Below, one piece after another: positions 9,939-18,761 of a stretch of 64,000 nucleotides of DNA. The translations under genes and the position numbers were made by a program. Position 1 is the first letter of the stretch. Each line of letters begins with the position of its first letter. Origin of the DNA: RZYY01 sp036794825 (GTDB lineage Bacteria; Bacteroidota; Bacteroidia; Bacteroidales; 4484-276); contig DAIRGA010000009.1 of assembly GCA_036794825.1 (NCBI GenBank), positions 62,001 through 126,000 on the forward strand. Direction: 5' to 3'. The notes under the pieces were generated by a model. That model was not told the origin of the DNA, ran no database searches, and worked only from the letters and a program-made list of their open reading frames with translations.

Positions 9939-10109
9939 ACCTCATATTTTCCTGTTTACATCATTTCTCGCAGTGTTAAAGCGATTCCTGCCAATATTTG
10001 CAATCAGCCATTCGTAAAGCCTGTGGTGGCCGTCATACCTTTGGTAAAAAACATATCTGTTGCTTGTTTCGTTAGTTAATCGTTATCGAAATCACAAAAT
10101 GTAAGCGTC

Positions 10110-13004
10110 ATGAAGAAGATTTTCAAAATTCTGGGAATTGTTGTTGCCCTGATTCTTGCCCTCATGGTCATTGTTCCTTATGTTTACAAGGACAAAATCG
10201 TTGCGATCATTAAAGAAGAAATCAACAGGAACATCAATGCCAAAGTGGATTTTACCGGTTTCAGCCTTTCCCTTTTTCGCAGTTTTCCTGATTTCAATTT
10301 CAGGCTTAACGAGCTCGTGGTGATTAATAATCAACCTTTTGAGGGAGATACACTGGCATTCATTCCAAAACTTGATATTACGATTGAACTGATGAGTGTA
10401 ATTAAAGGTGAAGCTTACGAATTGAAAAAGGTCGGACTTAGTGCGCCGGTTTTTAATCTTTTGGTTACCAGCGAAGGGATGGCTAACTGGGACATTGCGC
10501 TGGAATCCGCTGAGCCTGAGACTGAAACCGATCAGTTTGGTGATTCGTCACCCTTGCTCATTAAACTGCGAAAAGTTACCATCAGTGATTCGCGCCTGGT
10601 TTACGACGACAAAAGTCTTGCAACTTATGTCGTGCTCGAAGGGCTAAACCATGAACTTTCCGGCGATTTTACCCTCGATTTTACGACCCTCCAAACCTAC
10701 ACAACTATAAAGTCACTGACAGTAGCTTATGAAGGGATAAAATACCTTCAAAAAGTAAATGCTGAGTTGTATGCACCCGTGGAGGCCGATTTGAATAAAT
10801 TCGTTTTTACGATTAAAAACAGCGAATTACGGCTCAATCAATTTTATTTTTTGTTCGAGGGTGTTTTTGAAATGCCGGATAACGGGGATTATGTGATGGA
10901 TTTTAGCTACTCTTCCAAACGTACTGATTTTAAGGATTTTCTGTCGTTGGTGCCAGCAATGTATGCCACCGATCTGAAAAACGTCAAAACGGCCGGGAAC
11001 GCTATCATCAATGGCACGGTTAAAGGGATTTACAACGATGTTACCTATCCGGGATTCGAATTAAATATTCTCATCAACAACGCGCGTTTCCACTATCCTG
11101 ACCTTCCTAAGTCGGTTGATGAGATCAATGCAGAAATGCGGATCAACTACCCCGGCGGCCTTGATTTCGACAACATGGTGGTAGATATCCCCAATTTCAG
11201 TATGTTCATGGGAGGGAATAAACTCACTATTGCTTTCTATCTTAGTAGCCCAATCAGCGATATGTACCTGAAAGGAAAAGTTGATGGCATAGTGAACCTC
11301 GGCGAGGTCAAGGACTTTTACCCTCTTCCTGAAGGAGAAGACCTCAAAGGAAAAATCAGCCTTGGTGTTGCTTTTGATGGCCGGATGTCAACCATCGAAA
11401 AGGAACAATACGAGGACTTTAACCTGAGCGGTTCGATGCAGATGGAATCATTTGAATATGTTTCGACGACGCTTAATAAGCCTGTGGAAATCAGTCTGGC
11501 TCAGTTAACTTTCTCACCCCGTTACGTTGACCTGTCCAGATTTGACCTGAAAATAGGCAACAACGATTTCGCAGCAACAGGCAAACTGGAAAATTTTGTC
11601 CCCTACGTTTTCGCTGAAGGTATGTTGAAAGGAAACTTGCAACTTAATAGTAATTATCTTAACGTCAGTGAGTTGCTCCCAGAATCAGAGGAAACAGCAT
11701 CAACCACCGACACCACGGCCATGACCGTCGTCGAAATTCCGGGAAATATTGATTTTACCATCCAATCATTTTTCAAGGAATTGATCTTTAATGATATAGA
11801 AATGAAAAATGTGGCCGGTAAACTCATTGTTACCGATCAGACATTGACCCTTGACCAGCTCGATATGGAGCTGCTTGATGGTAAGATGGGGGTTTCGGGC
11901 AAATACGAAACCAAAGACCCGGCACAACCCATAGCAGAATTTAATCTCAACATCAGCGGGCTTGACATTCAGAAATCCTATGCCACGTTTGGAACCATCG
12001 AAAAGTTTGCTCCCATTGCCCAAAAAACATCTGGAAAGTTTTCAACCTCATTTAATGTTAAAGCATTGCTCAACAACCAGATGATGCCGGTTTACAATTC
12101 GATGAATGGTGGAGGAAATCTCTCTACCACCGACATTGTGATCCAAAATTTCAACACTGCCGACAAGATTGCCGACCTTTTGAAAATGCCTGACCTCAAG
12201 CGTTTGATGCTTTCGCCGATAAATTTATCCTATGAATTCATTGACGGAAAATTGTATGTTAAACCCTTCGATACCAAATTCCAGGATATCAACGCTAACA
12301 CACTCGGTTGGGTTTCTTTCGATCAAACCATTGATTTTGATATGATTATCTCGATTCCAAGAGCAAAATTCGGCAGCGCTGCCAATTCAGTTCTCGATAA
12401 TCTGGTTAACGAAGCCAATAAACTCGGCGCCAACTTCTCCATCGGCGATATAGTGAATGTGAAAGCCAAAATTACCGGAACAGCCACCGATCCGGTGGTG
12501 AAGATACAACCTGTGGCCGGGTCAGGCCAGTCGCTGATTGATGACCTGAAAAAGCAGGCAAAGGAGGAACTTGATCGTCAGCGGGAGAAACTGGAGGAGC
12601 AGGCACGACAGGAACTGGAAAAACAAAAAGCCGAATTGAAACAGAAGGCAGATAAAATTATCGCTGATGCTGATTTGCAGGCAACGAAAATCATGGAAGA
12701 AGCCCAAAAGCAGGCAGATGCCATCAATAAAGCCGCCAGGGAGTCGGCTGACAAATTGAAAACTGAAGCCTACAAACAAGCCGACAATATGGTGGCCGAG
12801 GCTAAAAAGAAAGGCCCAATTGCTGAACTTGCAGCAAAAAAAGCCGCTGAACAGGCACGAAAGGAAGCCGACAAAAAAGCTGAACAAATGGTGGTAGAAG
12901 CCAAAAATCAATCTGACAAAATAATTGGTGAAGCTCAGCGCCAGTCGGACAAGTTAAAGACAGACGCCCGCAACGAAGCGAGCAAACTTCTAGATAGCAA
13001 GTGA
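10110..13004 (+). CDS. AsmA family protein with long helical repeat tail
   Basis: This 964-residue envelope protein has an N-terminal membrane helix (about residues 5-26, ILGIVVALILALMVIVPYV). The AsmA N-terminal module follows (LFRSFPDFNFRLNELVV), then a long beta-rich groove-type region. An AsmA C-terminal module lies around residues 560-770, including GKFSTSFNVKALLNNQMMPVYNSMNGGG. AsmA-like proteins are envelope beta-groove proteins of the TamB/YhdP type implicated in lipid transport and outer-membrane homeostasis. From about residue 805 the chain becomes a charged helix. Residues 846-964 form near-perfect 11-residue repeats, which are unusual for the family. The gene has a TACCTTTG -7-like sequence at 10036-10043 but no clear -33. 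Confidence 0.82.
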   Translation: MKKIFKILGIVVALILALMVIVPYVYKDKIVAIIKEEINRNINAKVDFTGFSLSLFRSFPDFNFRLNELVVINNQPFEGDTLAFIPKLDITIELMSVIKGEAYELKKVGLSAPVFNLLVTSEGMANWDIALESAEPETETDQFGDSSPLLIKLRKVTISDSRLVYDDKSLATYVVLEGLNHELSGDFTLDFTTLQTYTTIKSLTVAYEGIKYLQKVNAELYAPVEADLNKFVFTIKNSELRLNQFYFLFEGVFEMPDNGDYVMDFSYSSKRTDFKDFLSLVPAMYATDLKNVKTAGNAIINGTVKGIYNDVTYPGFELNILINNARFHYPDLPKSVDEINAEMRINYPGGLDFDNMVVDIPNFSMFMGGNKLTIAFYLSSPISDMYLKGKVDGIVNLGEVKDFYPLPEGEDLKGKISLGVAFDGRMSTIEKEQYEDFNLSGSMQMESFEYVSTTLNKPVEISLAQLTFSPRYVDLSRFDLKIGNNDFAATGKLENFVPYVFAEGMLKGNLQLNSNYLNVSELLPESEETASTTDTTAMTVVEIPGNIDFTIQSFFKELIFNDIEMKNVAGKLIVTDQTLTLDQLDMELLDGKMGVSGKYETKDPAQPIAEFNLNISGLDIQKSYATFGTIEKFAPIAQKTSGKFSTSFNVKALLNNQMMPVYNSMNGGGNLSTTDIVIQNFNTADKIADLLKMPDLKRLMLSPINLSYEFIDGKLYVKPFDTKFQDINANTLGWVSFDQTIDFDMIISIPRAKFGSAANSVLDNLVNEANKLGANFSIGDIVNVKAKITGTATDPVVKIQPVAGSGQSLIDDLKKQAKEELDRQREKLEEQARQELEKQKAELKQKADKIIADADLQATKIMEEAQKQADAINKAARESADKLKTEAYKQADNMVAEAKKKGPIAELAAKKAAEQARKEADKKAEQMVVEAKNQSDKIIGEAQRQSDKLKTDARNEASKLLDSK
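12645..13001 (+). repeat. Eleven-residue tandem repeats in the AsmA protein tail
   Basis: Residues 846-964 split cleanly into eleven units of 11 residues, the last one short. Examples are QATKIMEEAQK, QADAINKAARE, SADKLKTEAYK, QADNMVAEAKK, KAEQMVVEAKN, QSDKIIGEAQR and QSDKLKTDARN. The consensus is x-A/S-D-K-I/L-x-x-E-A-x-K/R. Undecad spacing is typical of amphipathic helices that lie on membranes or form right-handed coiled coils. Confidence 0.85.
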
Positions 13005-13038
13005 AAGTCAAAAATTTAACGTAAAAACAACTTTTGGA

Positions 13039-13071
13039 TTTGTCCCACTATCAACATTAATAATATATTTG
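13039..13071 (+). promoter_or_regulatory. Bacteroidota-type promoter for the SDR operon
   Basis: TTTG at 13039-13042, a 21-nt spacer and TATATTTG at 13064-13071 match the TTTG-N19/21-TANNTTTG consensus exactly. The first codon downstream is at 13141. Confidence 0.65.
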
Positions 13072-13140
13072 CCACTGTTAATAATAAACGCCTGTTTGAC
13101 TGCTGCAGTTAAAATACCTTCAATTCACTAATCCCGAACC

Positions 13141-13956
13141 ATGAAACGGTTTGATAATAAAGTAGTTTTGATCACAGGCGCCTCGTCAGGTATCGGGAAA
13201 GCGCTTGTGTTCGAATTTGCGCGGCGCGGAGCCACAATTAGTGCAGGAGCTCGTTCAGCAGACCAGTTGGACGAAATCAGATCCATACTTTTAGCAGACG
13301 GAAAAGAAATCCTGACATTGAAAACCGATGTCAGTATCGAAACTGATTGTAGAAACCTTGTTCAGCAAACCATTGCGAAATTTGGGCGGATTGACGTCCT
13401 CGTTAACAATGCCGGAATTTCAATGCGCGCACTCTTTGAGGAGCTCGACCTCGAGGTCATTAAAAAAGTGATGGAAATAAACTTCTGGGGAACTGTTTAT
13501 TGCAGTAAATACGCACTACCTTATCTATTGCAAACCAAAGGTTCGCTGGTGGGTGTTTCATCCATTGCAGGCTACGTAGGATTGCCCGGAAGAGCAGGAT
13601 ACAGCGCTTCAAAATTTGCCATGCAGGGACTTCTTGAAGTAATCCGTACCGAGAATTTGAAGAAAGGGTTACATGTTTTAATAGCCTGCCCGGGATTTAC
13701 AGCTTCCAACATCCGTTCTGTTGCTCTTGCCGCCGATGGCTCCCAACAGGGAGAATCGCCGCGTGATGAAACCAAAATGATGTCTGCTGAAGAAGTAGCC
13801 TTAAAGATTGCAGATGCCGTCGGTATCAGGAAACGTACGCTGATTCTGACATCTCAGGGGAAACTGACCGTTTTCCTTAGTAAACTTTTCCCCGCAATGC
13901 TTGATAAAATGGTTTACAACCACATGTCTAAAGAGATCAATTCACCGATTAAATAA
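13141..13956 (+). CDS. Short-chain dehydrogenase/reductase
   Basis: This 271-residue classical SDR has the Rossmann dinucleotide-binding motif TGASSGIG at residues 12-19, NNAG at 89-92, catalytic Ser140/141 (GVSSIAG), and Tyr154/Lys158 in YSASK. No membrane segment or signal peptide is seen, so it should be a cytoplasmic NAD(P)H-dependent oxidoreductase. The substrate cannot be deduced. The C-terminal 60 residues are more basic and hydrophobic, as in SDRs acting on lipidic substrates, but that is only suggestive. It leads a probable two-gene operon with the acidic protein 23 bp downstream. Confidence 0.85.
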   Translation: MKRFDNKVVLITGASSGIGKALVFEFARRGATISAGARSADQLDEIRSILLADGKEILTLKTDVSIETDCRNLVQQTIAKFGRIDVLVNNAGISMRALFEELDLEVIKKVMEINFWGTVYCSKYALPYLLQTKGSLVGVSSIAGYVGLPGRAGYSASKFAMQGLLEVIRTENLKKGLHVLIACPGFTASNIRSVALAADGSQQGESPRDETKMMSAEEVALKIADAVGIRKRTLILTSQGKLTVFLSKLFPAMLDKMVYNHMSKEINSPIK

Positions 13957-13979
13957 ATTACCATTTTAAAGTAAAACTT

Positions 13980-14465
13980 ATGAAAGGATTAACACTTGAA
14001 ATTAAGCCACTTGAGGGATTTGGTGAGCTTGAATTTGGATCAACCCCGAAAGACGCCGTGCACTATCTTGGCGAACCTACCGAAGAGGAAGTACTGGAAG
14101 AAGACGAAGACCTGATGGACACACTCATTCAGCACTTCGACGAAACCGGTATCACGATCTATTACGATGACATTGAAGACCCAATCCTCACTAATTTTGA
14201 AACCGACAACGAGGAGTCCACACTCTTTGGAGCTAAAGTTTTTGATATGTCGGAAGATGAAATTATCAACCTCATGAAAGACAATGGTTATGAGGAGTAT
14301 GAGGTTGACGAAATGGATTCTGACGAAACAGAAGATGAAGTGGATAAATGGATTTCCTTCGAGGATGCGCTCATTGATTTTCTTTTTCAGGATGGTAAGC
14401 TCGTAAATGTTAACTGGGGCGCCTATTTTGAAGACGATGAGATGGAAGACGAAGACGAGGAATAG
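13980..14465 (+). CDS. Acidic protein of unknown function
   Basis: This 161-residue cytoplasmic protein is extremely rich in Asp and Glu, including a C-terminal run of acidic residues (DDEMEDEDEE). Its N-terminus reads as a folded domain: I-K-P-L-E-G-FGELEFGSTPKDAVHYLGEP resembles the short G-x-x-x-FG-x-[ST] start seen in small immunity-like or SMI1/KNR4-like folds, but I cannot assign a family. It has no signal peptide, membrane helix or cysteine. It lies 23 bp after the SDR gene and a large hairpin follows it. No function is proposed. Confidence 0.7.
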   Translation: MKGLTLEIKPLEGFGELEFGSTPKDAVHYLGEPTEEEVLEEDEDLMDTLIQHFDETGITIYYDDIEDPILTNFETDNEESTLFGAKVFDMSEDEIINLMKDNGYEEYEVDEMDSDETEDEVDKWISFEDALIDFLFQDGKLVNVNWGAYFEDDEMEDEDEE

Positions 14466-14855
14466 TCCATTTCGGCTGCCTTAAACTTTTAGGGAGGATA
14501 CGCATTTTGTCCGGGGGAAACGCCGGCTGTAATAACCAATTAGGTGCGTCTATCCTCCCTTTTTACTATACGTTGAAGTTAAAACCTGGTACTATTTCTT
14601 TAGGTGGATGCAAAAAAGAGTCTGCCTGACAAGACTTTCATCTGGATTTCCAACGTTTTTTCACCCTTTATCCTCTCCCAAAACTCCGAAGAATTCCTTT
14701 GGATGATTCCCTACGCAAATGAGATAATATTGAAAATCAGGCTCCCGGTGTTTATCCCAAAATATTCGGGAAGCTTGGAACAATCAAGATTTTCAAGGTT
14801 TTGGGCTAAATCCAGTCTTTCGAGACAACCCCAATTACATATTAAAAAACCGTGG
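14466..14855. other. 390-bp intergenic region between convergent genes
   Basis: It contains the hairpin at 14491-14565. In the remaining 290 bp I see no credible gene, RNA or repeat; the open frame there on the plus strand runs antisense through the DUF1684 gene. Confidence 0.5.
14491..14565 (+). terminator. Large hairpin terminator after the SDR/acidic-protein operon
   Basis: AGGGAGGATACGCA at 14491-14504 pairs with TGCGTCTATCCTCCCT at 14545-14560 with a two-base bulge, and TTTT follows. The loop of about 40 nt contains a possible smaller GC-rich hairpin (CCGG / CCGG). Confidence 0.6.
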
Positions 14856-15425
14856 TTAAACCCGGTCTTCGAACTTCCGGACCCCCACGGTAAAGGAATA
14901 ATTGTTTACCGAGTTGTCAGCAGGAGGCAACAGGCTTTCGTATTTTGTATAAAACCCGTTTTTTGGATTTTCGGAGCGATTGAAATCCAGCTCAACCTGG
15001 TTGGCTCCCGGAGTAATTCTGAAAAACAGATACCGTCCGGCGGGATTTGTATCAGTGGTATTGGTCAGGTCTTTAAAAGGAATGAAAAATGGCGCAGGCT
15101 GGCAGGATAGATCTGCAATTTCAGCGGTTTTGAATACGATCAGCTCAAAATTGATATTATCAAGCCTGAATCTTACAACTCCATATCTTTCAACATTTTG
15201 ATTCCTGCCACTGGTAGTGCGCAAGGCAACTGCAGAACCAACCGGATCGGGAATAATAGTAGCTGTTAATTTAAACTTTTCGTTTACCGGATAATACTTC
15301 AAGCCATTGAAACTGCTTAAAACGGCTGGTGGAATGGGGGAGTTGGCATCTTCCCTGAAAGAACGGTCTCTTTCGCTGCGCTCACGCTGTATCTGATCCT
15401 GGTAATTTTCCTGAGTAACTGACAT
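14856..15425 (-). CDS. DUF1684-like protein
   Basis: This 189-residue protein matches the DUF1684 layout in its second half: a PFFIPFKDLT strand, GRYLFF, then LDFNRSENP, then LLPPADN near the C-terminus. Usual family signatures are partly eroded; the common GGRY is AGRY and the cysteine-containing NP-x-C-AY block is replaced by NPKNGFY. There is no signal peptide, and the first 35 residues are charged and polar (YQDQIQRERSERDRSF). DUF1684 function is not established, and the divergence means this copy may differ in activity. It is transcribed alone, divergently from the cyclase gene. Confidence 0.7.
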   Translation of the reverse strand: MSVTQENYQDQIQRERSERDRSFREDANSPIPPAVLSSFNGLKYYPVNEKFKLTATIIPDPVGSAVALRTTSGRNQNVERYGVVRFRLDNINFELIVFKTAEIADLSCQPAPFFIPFKDLTNTTDTNPAGRYLFFRITPGANQVELDFNRSENPKNGFYTKYESLLPPADNSVNNYSFTVGVRKFEDRV

Positions 15426-15516
15426 AATGATTTAGGTGTTAAATTGATATAGTAGTACGAATTTTCGCAAATGTATTACTTTTACCCAATTCAATCAACA
15501 ATATGATGGCTATTTT

Positions 15517-17502
15517 ATGAAAATACAACAGATAAGAAACTTACTTTTTCTGCTTGTTTTGCTGCTGAATTTTCCAATACCCATGTCGCTTAAAGGGCAA
15601 TCGAATGAAGATTTTGACAACGCTTTGATGAGCAGGCTTGAAAATGACCCGGCAAATAATCAGCTTGTAGATTCGATCACAAGAAGGATTTTCAGTGAAA
15701 TTTATAAAAACCCTGAAGTTGCATCCACTGAAGCCCAACGATTACGAAAGTTTGCTGAAAGTCATAAGAATCATATACTTACAGCCACAATGTTTATGTA
15801 CGAAGGCATTGCTTATGACTTCAGAGGTTTGTACGACTCGGCTTTTTTGAAATTCGATGCCGGTTTGCTAATAGCACGTGAGCATAATCTCGAATTGATA
15901 CAGGGAGATATATTGAATAATTACAGCATTACCCTCGCTGTTGTTGGCCAGATGGGCACTTCGATTGAATATGCGTTGAAAGCGCTGACGCTGGTAGAAA
16001 GAAGCGTTGACAGCACTCGGATGGCAAAGGTGTATAATAACCTTGGACTTCGTTACAGCGAATTAGGGTTCAACGAAACCGCTCTTGATTATTACCTCAA
16101 AGCCAGCACTATTAACGAGCGTACCAGCGACACCGTAAGGCTGGTAAGAAATTACGGAAACATCGGCATCCTCTATTATGAAATGGAGGAGCATCAAAAA
16201 GCTCTTGACTACCTCTCACGATCACTCGAAATGCAGGATACACTGGTCAACAGGCTGGAATACTCAATTTCGCTGCATTCGCTCGGGCAGGTTTTCAGCA
16301 AAATGGGGCAAAATGACAAAGCGATGGATTACGAAAACCGCGCTTACAAAATTGCTTTTGAATTGCAGGACGAACTGGGAATCATAACCATTTTGCAGGG
16401 AAAAGCCAGAATTCTGATGAACCTGGGAAAATTGAAAGATGCGCTCGAAAAGCTGAACAGCGCTTTTGGTATTGCACAAAGGATCGGTGCCCGGTCATAC
16501 CTTGTCGGGCTTTATAAAGACATGGGTGAAGTTTACGCACGAATGAATGATTTCCAGAAGGCATTCTTTTACCAGGAATTATATACAACCCAAAAAGATT
16601 CCATTCAATCGGTGGAGAAAAACAAAGCATTGGAGCTCATCAAGCAATTCGAAAACGAAAAAAATCAAAAGGAGATTCAACTGCTGACCAAAGATTCGGA
16701 AATCAACCAACTCACAATCCGGCGGCAGAAAATCGTCAGAAATGCAGCCCTTGTAGTTGGAATCCTGATGCTGATTATGGCCTTGTTACTGTTGCACAGG
16801 TATAGATACGTTACAAAAACCAACAATGAGCTTGAGGAGAAAAATACCATAATTAAAAATGAGCGGGATCGGTCGGAACAGCTCTTGCTCAACATTTTAC
16901 CAGCGCAAACCGCTGAGGAGTTAAAAACGATGGGTCGTGCCGAAGCCAAACATTTTGAGGAGGTTACGGTGCTTTTTACGGATTTTGTCGGGTTTACCAG
17001 GATGGCTGAAACCATGAGCGCGGAGGAACTTGTTGGTGAAATCGATAATTGTTTCAAGAATTTCGATCTCATTATTACCAATTTGAATATCGAGAAGATA
17101 AAAACCATCGGCGATTCCTATATGTGTGCCGGCGGCCTTCCGGTTGTAAATGATACACATGCGACCGATGTGGTGAGTGCGGCAATTGTTATGCAACGTT
17201 TTATGAACCAGCTAAAAGAAGAAAGATTGGCAAGTGGCAGACCCTATTTCGAGATGAGGATCGGAATACACACAGGGCCGGTGATTGCCGGCGTGGTTGG
17301 AACCAAAAAATACCAGTACGATATTTGGGGAGACACAGTGAATATTGCTTCCAGGCTTGAGTCCTGCTCCGAACCCGGCAAAATCAATATTTCCCAAACA
17401 ACCTGGCAACGTGTAAAAGATAAGTTTTCAGCAACATACCGTGGAAAACTTGAAGCAAAGAATAAGGGTTTCATTGATATGTATTTTATTGACATTCAAT
17501 AA
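15517..17502 (+). CDS. TPR-repeat membrane-bound class III adenylyl cyclase
   Basis: This 661-residue protein has a signal peptide (residues 1-28) and about six tetratricopeptide repeats (about 90-360) placed in the periplasm. One membrane helix at 408-427 leads to a short coiled coil and a C-terminal class III nucleotide cyclase (480-660). Metal-binding Asp489 (FTDF) and Asp533 (IGDS), purine-specifying Lys529 and Asp602, and transition-state Asn609/Arg613 (NIASR) are all present. The Lys/Asp pair predicts ATP rather than GTP as substrate, so cAMP as product. The architecture parallels Bacteroidota TPR histidine kinases with the kinase replaced by a cyclase. It lies 183 bp upstream of the partner-switching module on the same strand. 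Confidence 0.88.
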   Translation: MKIQQIRNLLFLLVLLLNFPIPMSLKGQSNEDFDNALMSRLENDPANNQLVDSITRRIFSEIYKNPEVASTEAQRLRKFAESHKNHILTATMFMYEGIAYDFRGLYDSAFLKFDAGLLIAREHNLELIQGDILNNYSITLAVVGQMGTSIEYALKALTLVERSVDSTRMAKVYNNLGLRYSELGFNETALDYYLKASTINERTSDTVRLVRNYGNIGILYYEMEEHQKALDYLSRSLEMQDTLVNRLEYSISLHSLGQVFSKMGQNDKAMDYENRAYKIAFELQDELGIITILQGKARILMNLGKLKDALEKLNSAFGIAQRIGARSYLVGLYKDMGEVYARMNDFQKAFFYQELYTTQKDSIQSVEKNKALELIKQFENEKNQKEIQLLTKDSEINQLTIRRQKIVRNAALVVGILMLIMALLLLHRYRYVTKTNNELEEKNTIIKNERDRSEQLLLNILPAQTAEELKTMGRAEAKHFEEVTVLFTDFVGFTRMAETMSAEELVGEIDNCFKNFDLIITNLNIEKIKTIGDSYMCAGGLPVVNDTHATDVVSAAIVMQRFMNQLKEERLASGRPYFEMRIGIHTGPVIAGVVGTKKYQYDIWGDTVNIASRLESCSEPGKINISQTTWQRVKDKFSATYRGKLEAKNKGFIDMYFIDIQ

Positions 17503-17626
17503 TTCTTCTTTGTTGTGAACCGACCGATTAGTAGTGCCGAAAGTCGCTGTTTCTGAATTAGTTGGGATAAATTGAAATGAAATGATTAAAATTTTTACAA
17601 AAAAACCCGCCATTTTTCAAAATCTT

Positions 17627-17634
17627 TACCTTTG
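17627..17634 (+). promoter_or_regulatory. -7 element upstream of the partner-switching operon
   Basis: TACCTTTG matches TANNTTTG. It overlaps a possible TTG start at 17632, so transcription beginning about 7 nt further on would exclude that start. This is why I place the next start at ATG 17686. No good -33 box is visible. Confidence 0.45.
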
Positions 17635-17685
17635 AGCCATGATTCATCAGCTTTTGCGCAGGCTACACAAAATGGAAGTAAAACT

Positions 17686-18759
17686 ATGCCTATGACTTTA
17701 AGAGAAAAATACATTCCGGCATTCTTCAATTACCTGCCCGCAAACCAACACAATAACATATTGTTTTGTAAAATACAGATATTGAATAACATACGACTTA
17801 TCGCTGTTTGCATCATTGCCTTAGTTCCATTACTAACTCAATCACAAAATAAACTGGTTTTTACGCCACACTGGATCCCGCAAGCTCAGTTTGCAGGATA
17901 TTATGTTGCTCAGGAACAGGGTTTTTACAAAGAAGAAGGTCTCGATGTCGAAATCGTCCATCCTTCAGCCTCAGTAAATGCATTGAAGTTTCTTAAAGAG
18001 GGTAAATCTGACATCATATCTTTGTTTCTGATCTCTGGTCTCGATGCCTATCAGAAAGGTGACGAACTGGTAAACATTGCCCAAATTTCGCAGCACTCAG
18101 CCATTATGTTTGTCACCAAAAAAAGCAGCGGTATTTCGTCACTTGAGTATTTCCAGGGAAAAAAAGTAGGAATCTGGCGAAGCGGATTTCATGAAGTGCC
18201 CGAGGCAATGCTCAAAAGCAATGGCATTGAAGTGGAATGGATACCTATACTTTCGACGGTCAACCTGTTTTTGCTCGGTGGTATTGATGCTATGACCGTA
18301 ATGTGGTATAATGAGTTTCATCAGATTTACCTGAGCGGACTTGATATGGACGAATTGTACACTTTCTTCATGTCAGATTATGGTTATAATGTGCCGGAAG
18401 ATGGGCTTTATGCCCTGAAAACAACTGTTGAAAACCGCAAGGATGATTTGAGCAAATTTGTGCAGGCCACAATGAAGGGCTGGGAATATGCAGCAGCTAA
18501 TCGCAAGTCCACCGTTGACCTGGTTGTCAAAATAATGCGGGATGCCAAAATACCTTCCAATGTGGCTCATCAGCAGTGGATGCTTGACAAAATCCTCAGA
18601 GTGCAAAGCATAACCAACAAGAAAGTCAGGCCGACTGAGTTGCTCAAATCTGATTATGAAAAAGCTGTGGAAATCATCGAAAGCCTTTCTGGTCAACCAT
18701 TTCGTGGAACATACGAACAGTTTTTTATTCCTGTATCACCAGATCTAGTTATTGAATAA
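17686..18759 (+). CDS. NMT1/THI5-like solute-binding protein (sensor candidate)
   Basis: From ATG 17686 the protein has 357 residues. A hydrophobic export segment (LIAVCIIALVPLLTQSQ) precedes an NMT1/THI5-type periplasmic-binding domain. Typical features are HWIPQAQFAGYYVAQEQGFY, DVEIVHP, KFLKEGKSDI and the second-lobe segments GKKVGIW and MTVMWYNE. The family binds pyrimidine precursors, taurine, nitrate and similar ligands; this ligand is unknown. No ABC permease or ATPase gene is nearby. The stop codon lies 2 bp before a membrane phosphatase gene, so it probably acts as a ligand-binding sensor. The N-terminus is uncertain: starting at TTG 17782 would give a shorter, more standard signal peptide. 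Confidence 0.8.
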   Translation: MPMTLREKYIPAFFNYLPANQHNNILFCKIQILNNIRLIAVCIIALVPLLTQSQNKLVFTPHWIPQAQFAGYYVAQEQGFYKEEGLDVEIVHPSASVNALKFLKEGKSDIISLFLISGLDAYQKGDELVNIAQISQHSAIMFVTKKSSGISSLEYFQGKKVGIWRSGFHEVPEAMLKSNGIEVEWIPILSTVNLFLLGGIDAMTVMWYNEFHQIYLSGLDMDELYTFFMSDYGYNVPEDGLYALKTTVENRKDDLSKFVQATMKGWEYAAANRKSTVDLVVKIMRDAKIPSNVAHQQWMLDKILRVQSITNKKVRPTELLKSDYEKAVEIIESLSGQPFRGTYEQFFIPVSPDLVIE

Positions 18760-18761
18760 GC

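Noticed and set aside
9876..10079. Plus-strand open frame of 67 codons
   Set aside because: It spans the terminator at 9903-9938 and the product has no recognisable features.
14604..15110. Plus-strand open frame of 168 codons
   Set aside because: It runs antisense through the DUF1684 gene, whose protein has family-like motifs; the plus-strand product shows none.
15517..17502. TPR-containing histidine kinase
   Set aside because: The C-terminal domain has cyclase metal and substrate residues and no H-box or GHKL motifs.
17686..18759. Complete ABC importer for an NMT1-type substrate
   Set aside because: No permease or ATPase genes are adjacent; the neighbours are signalling genes.
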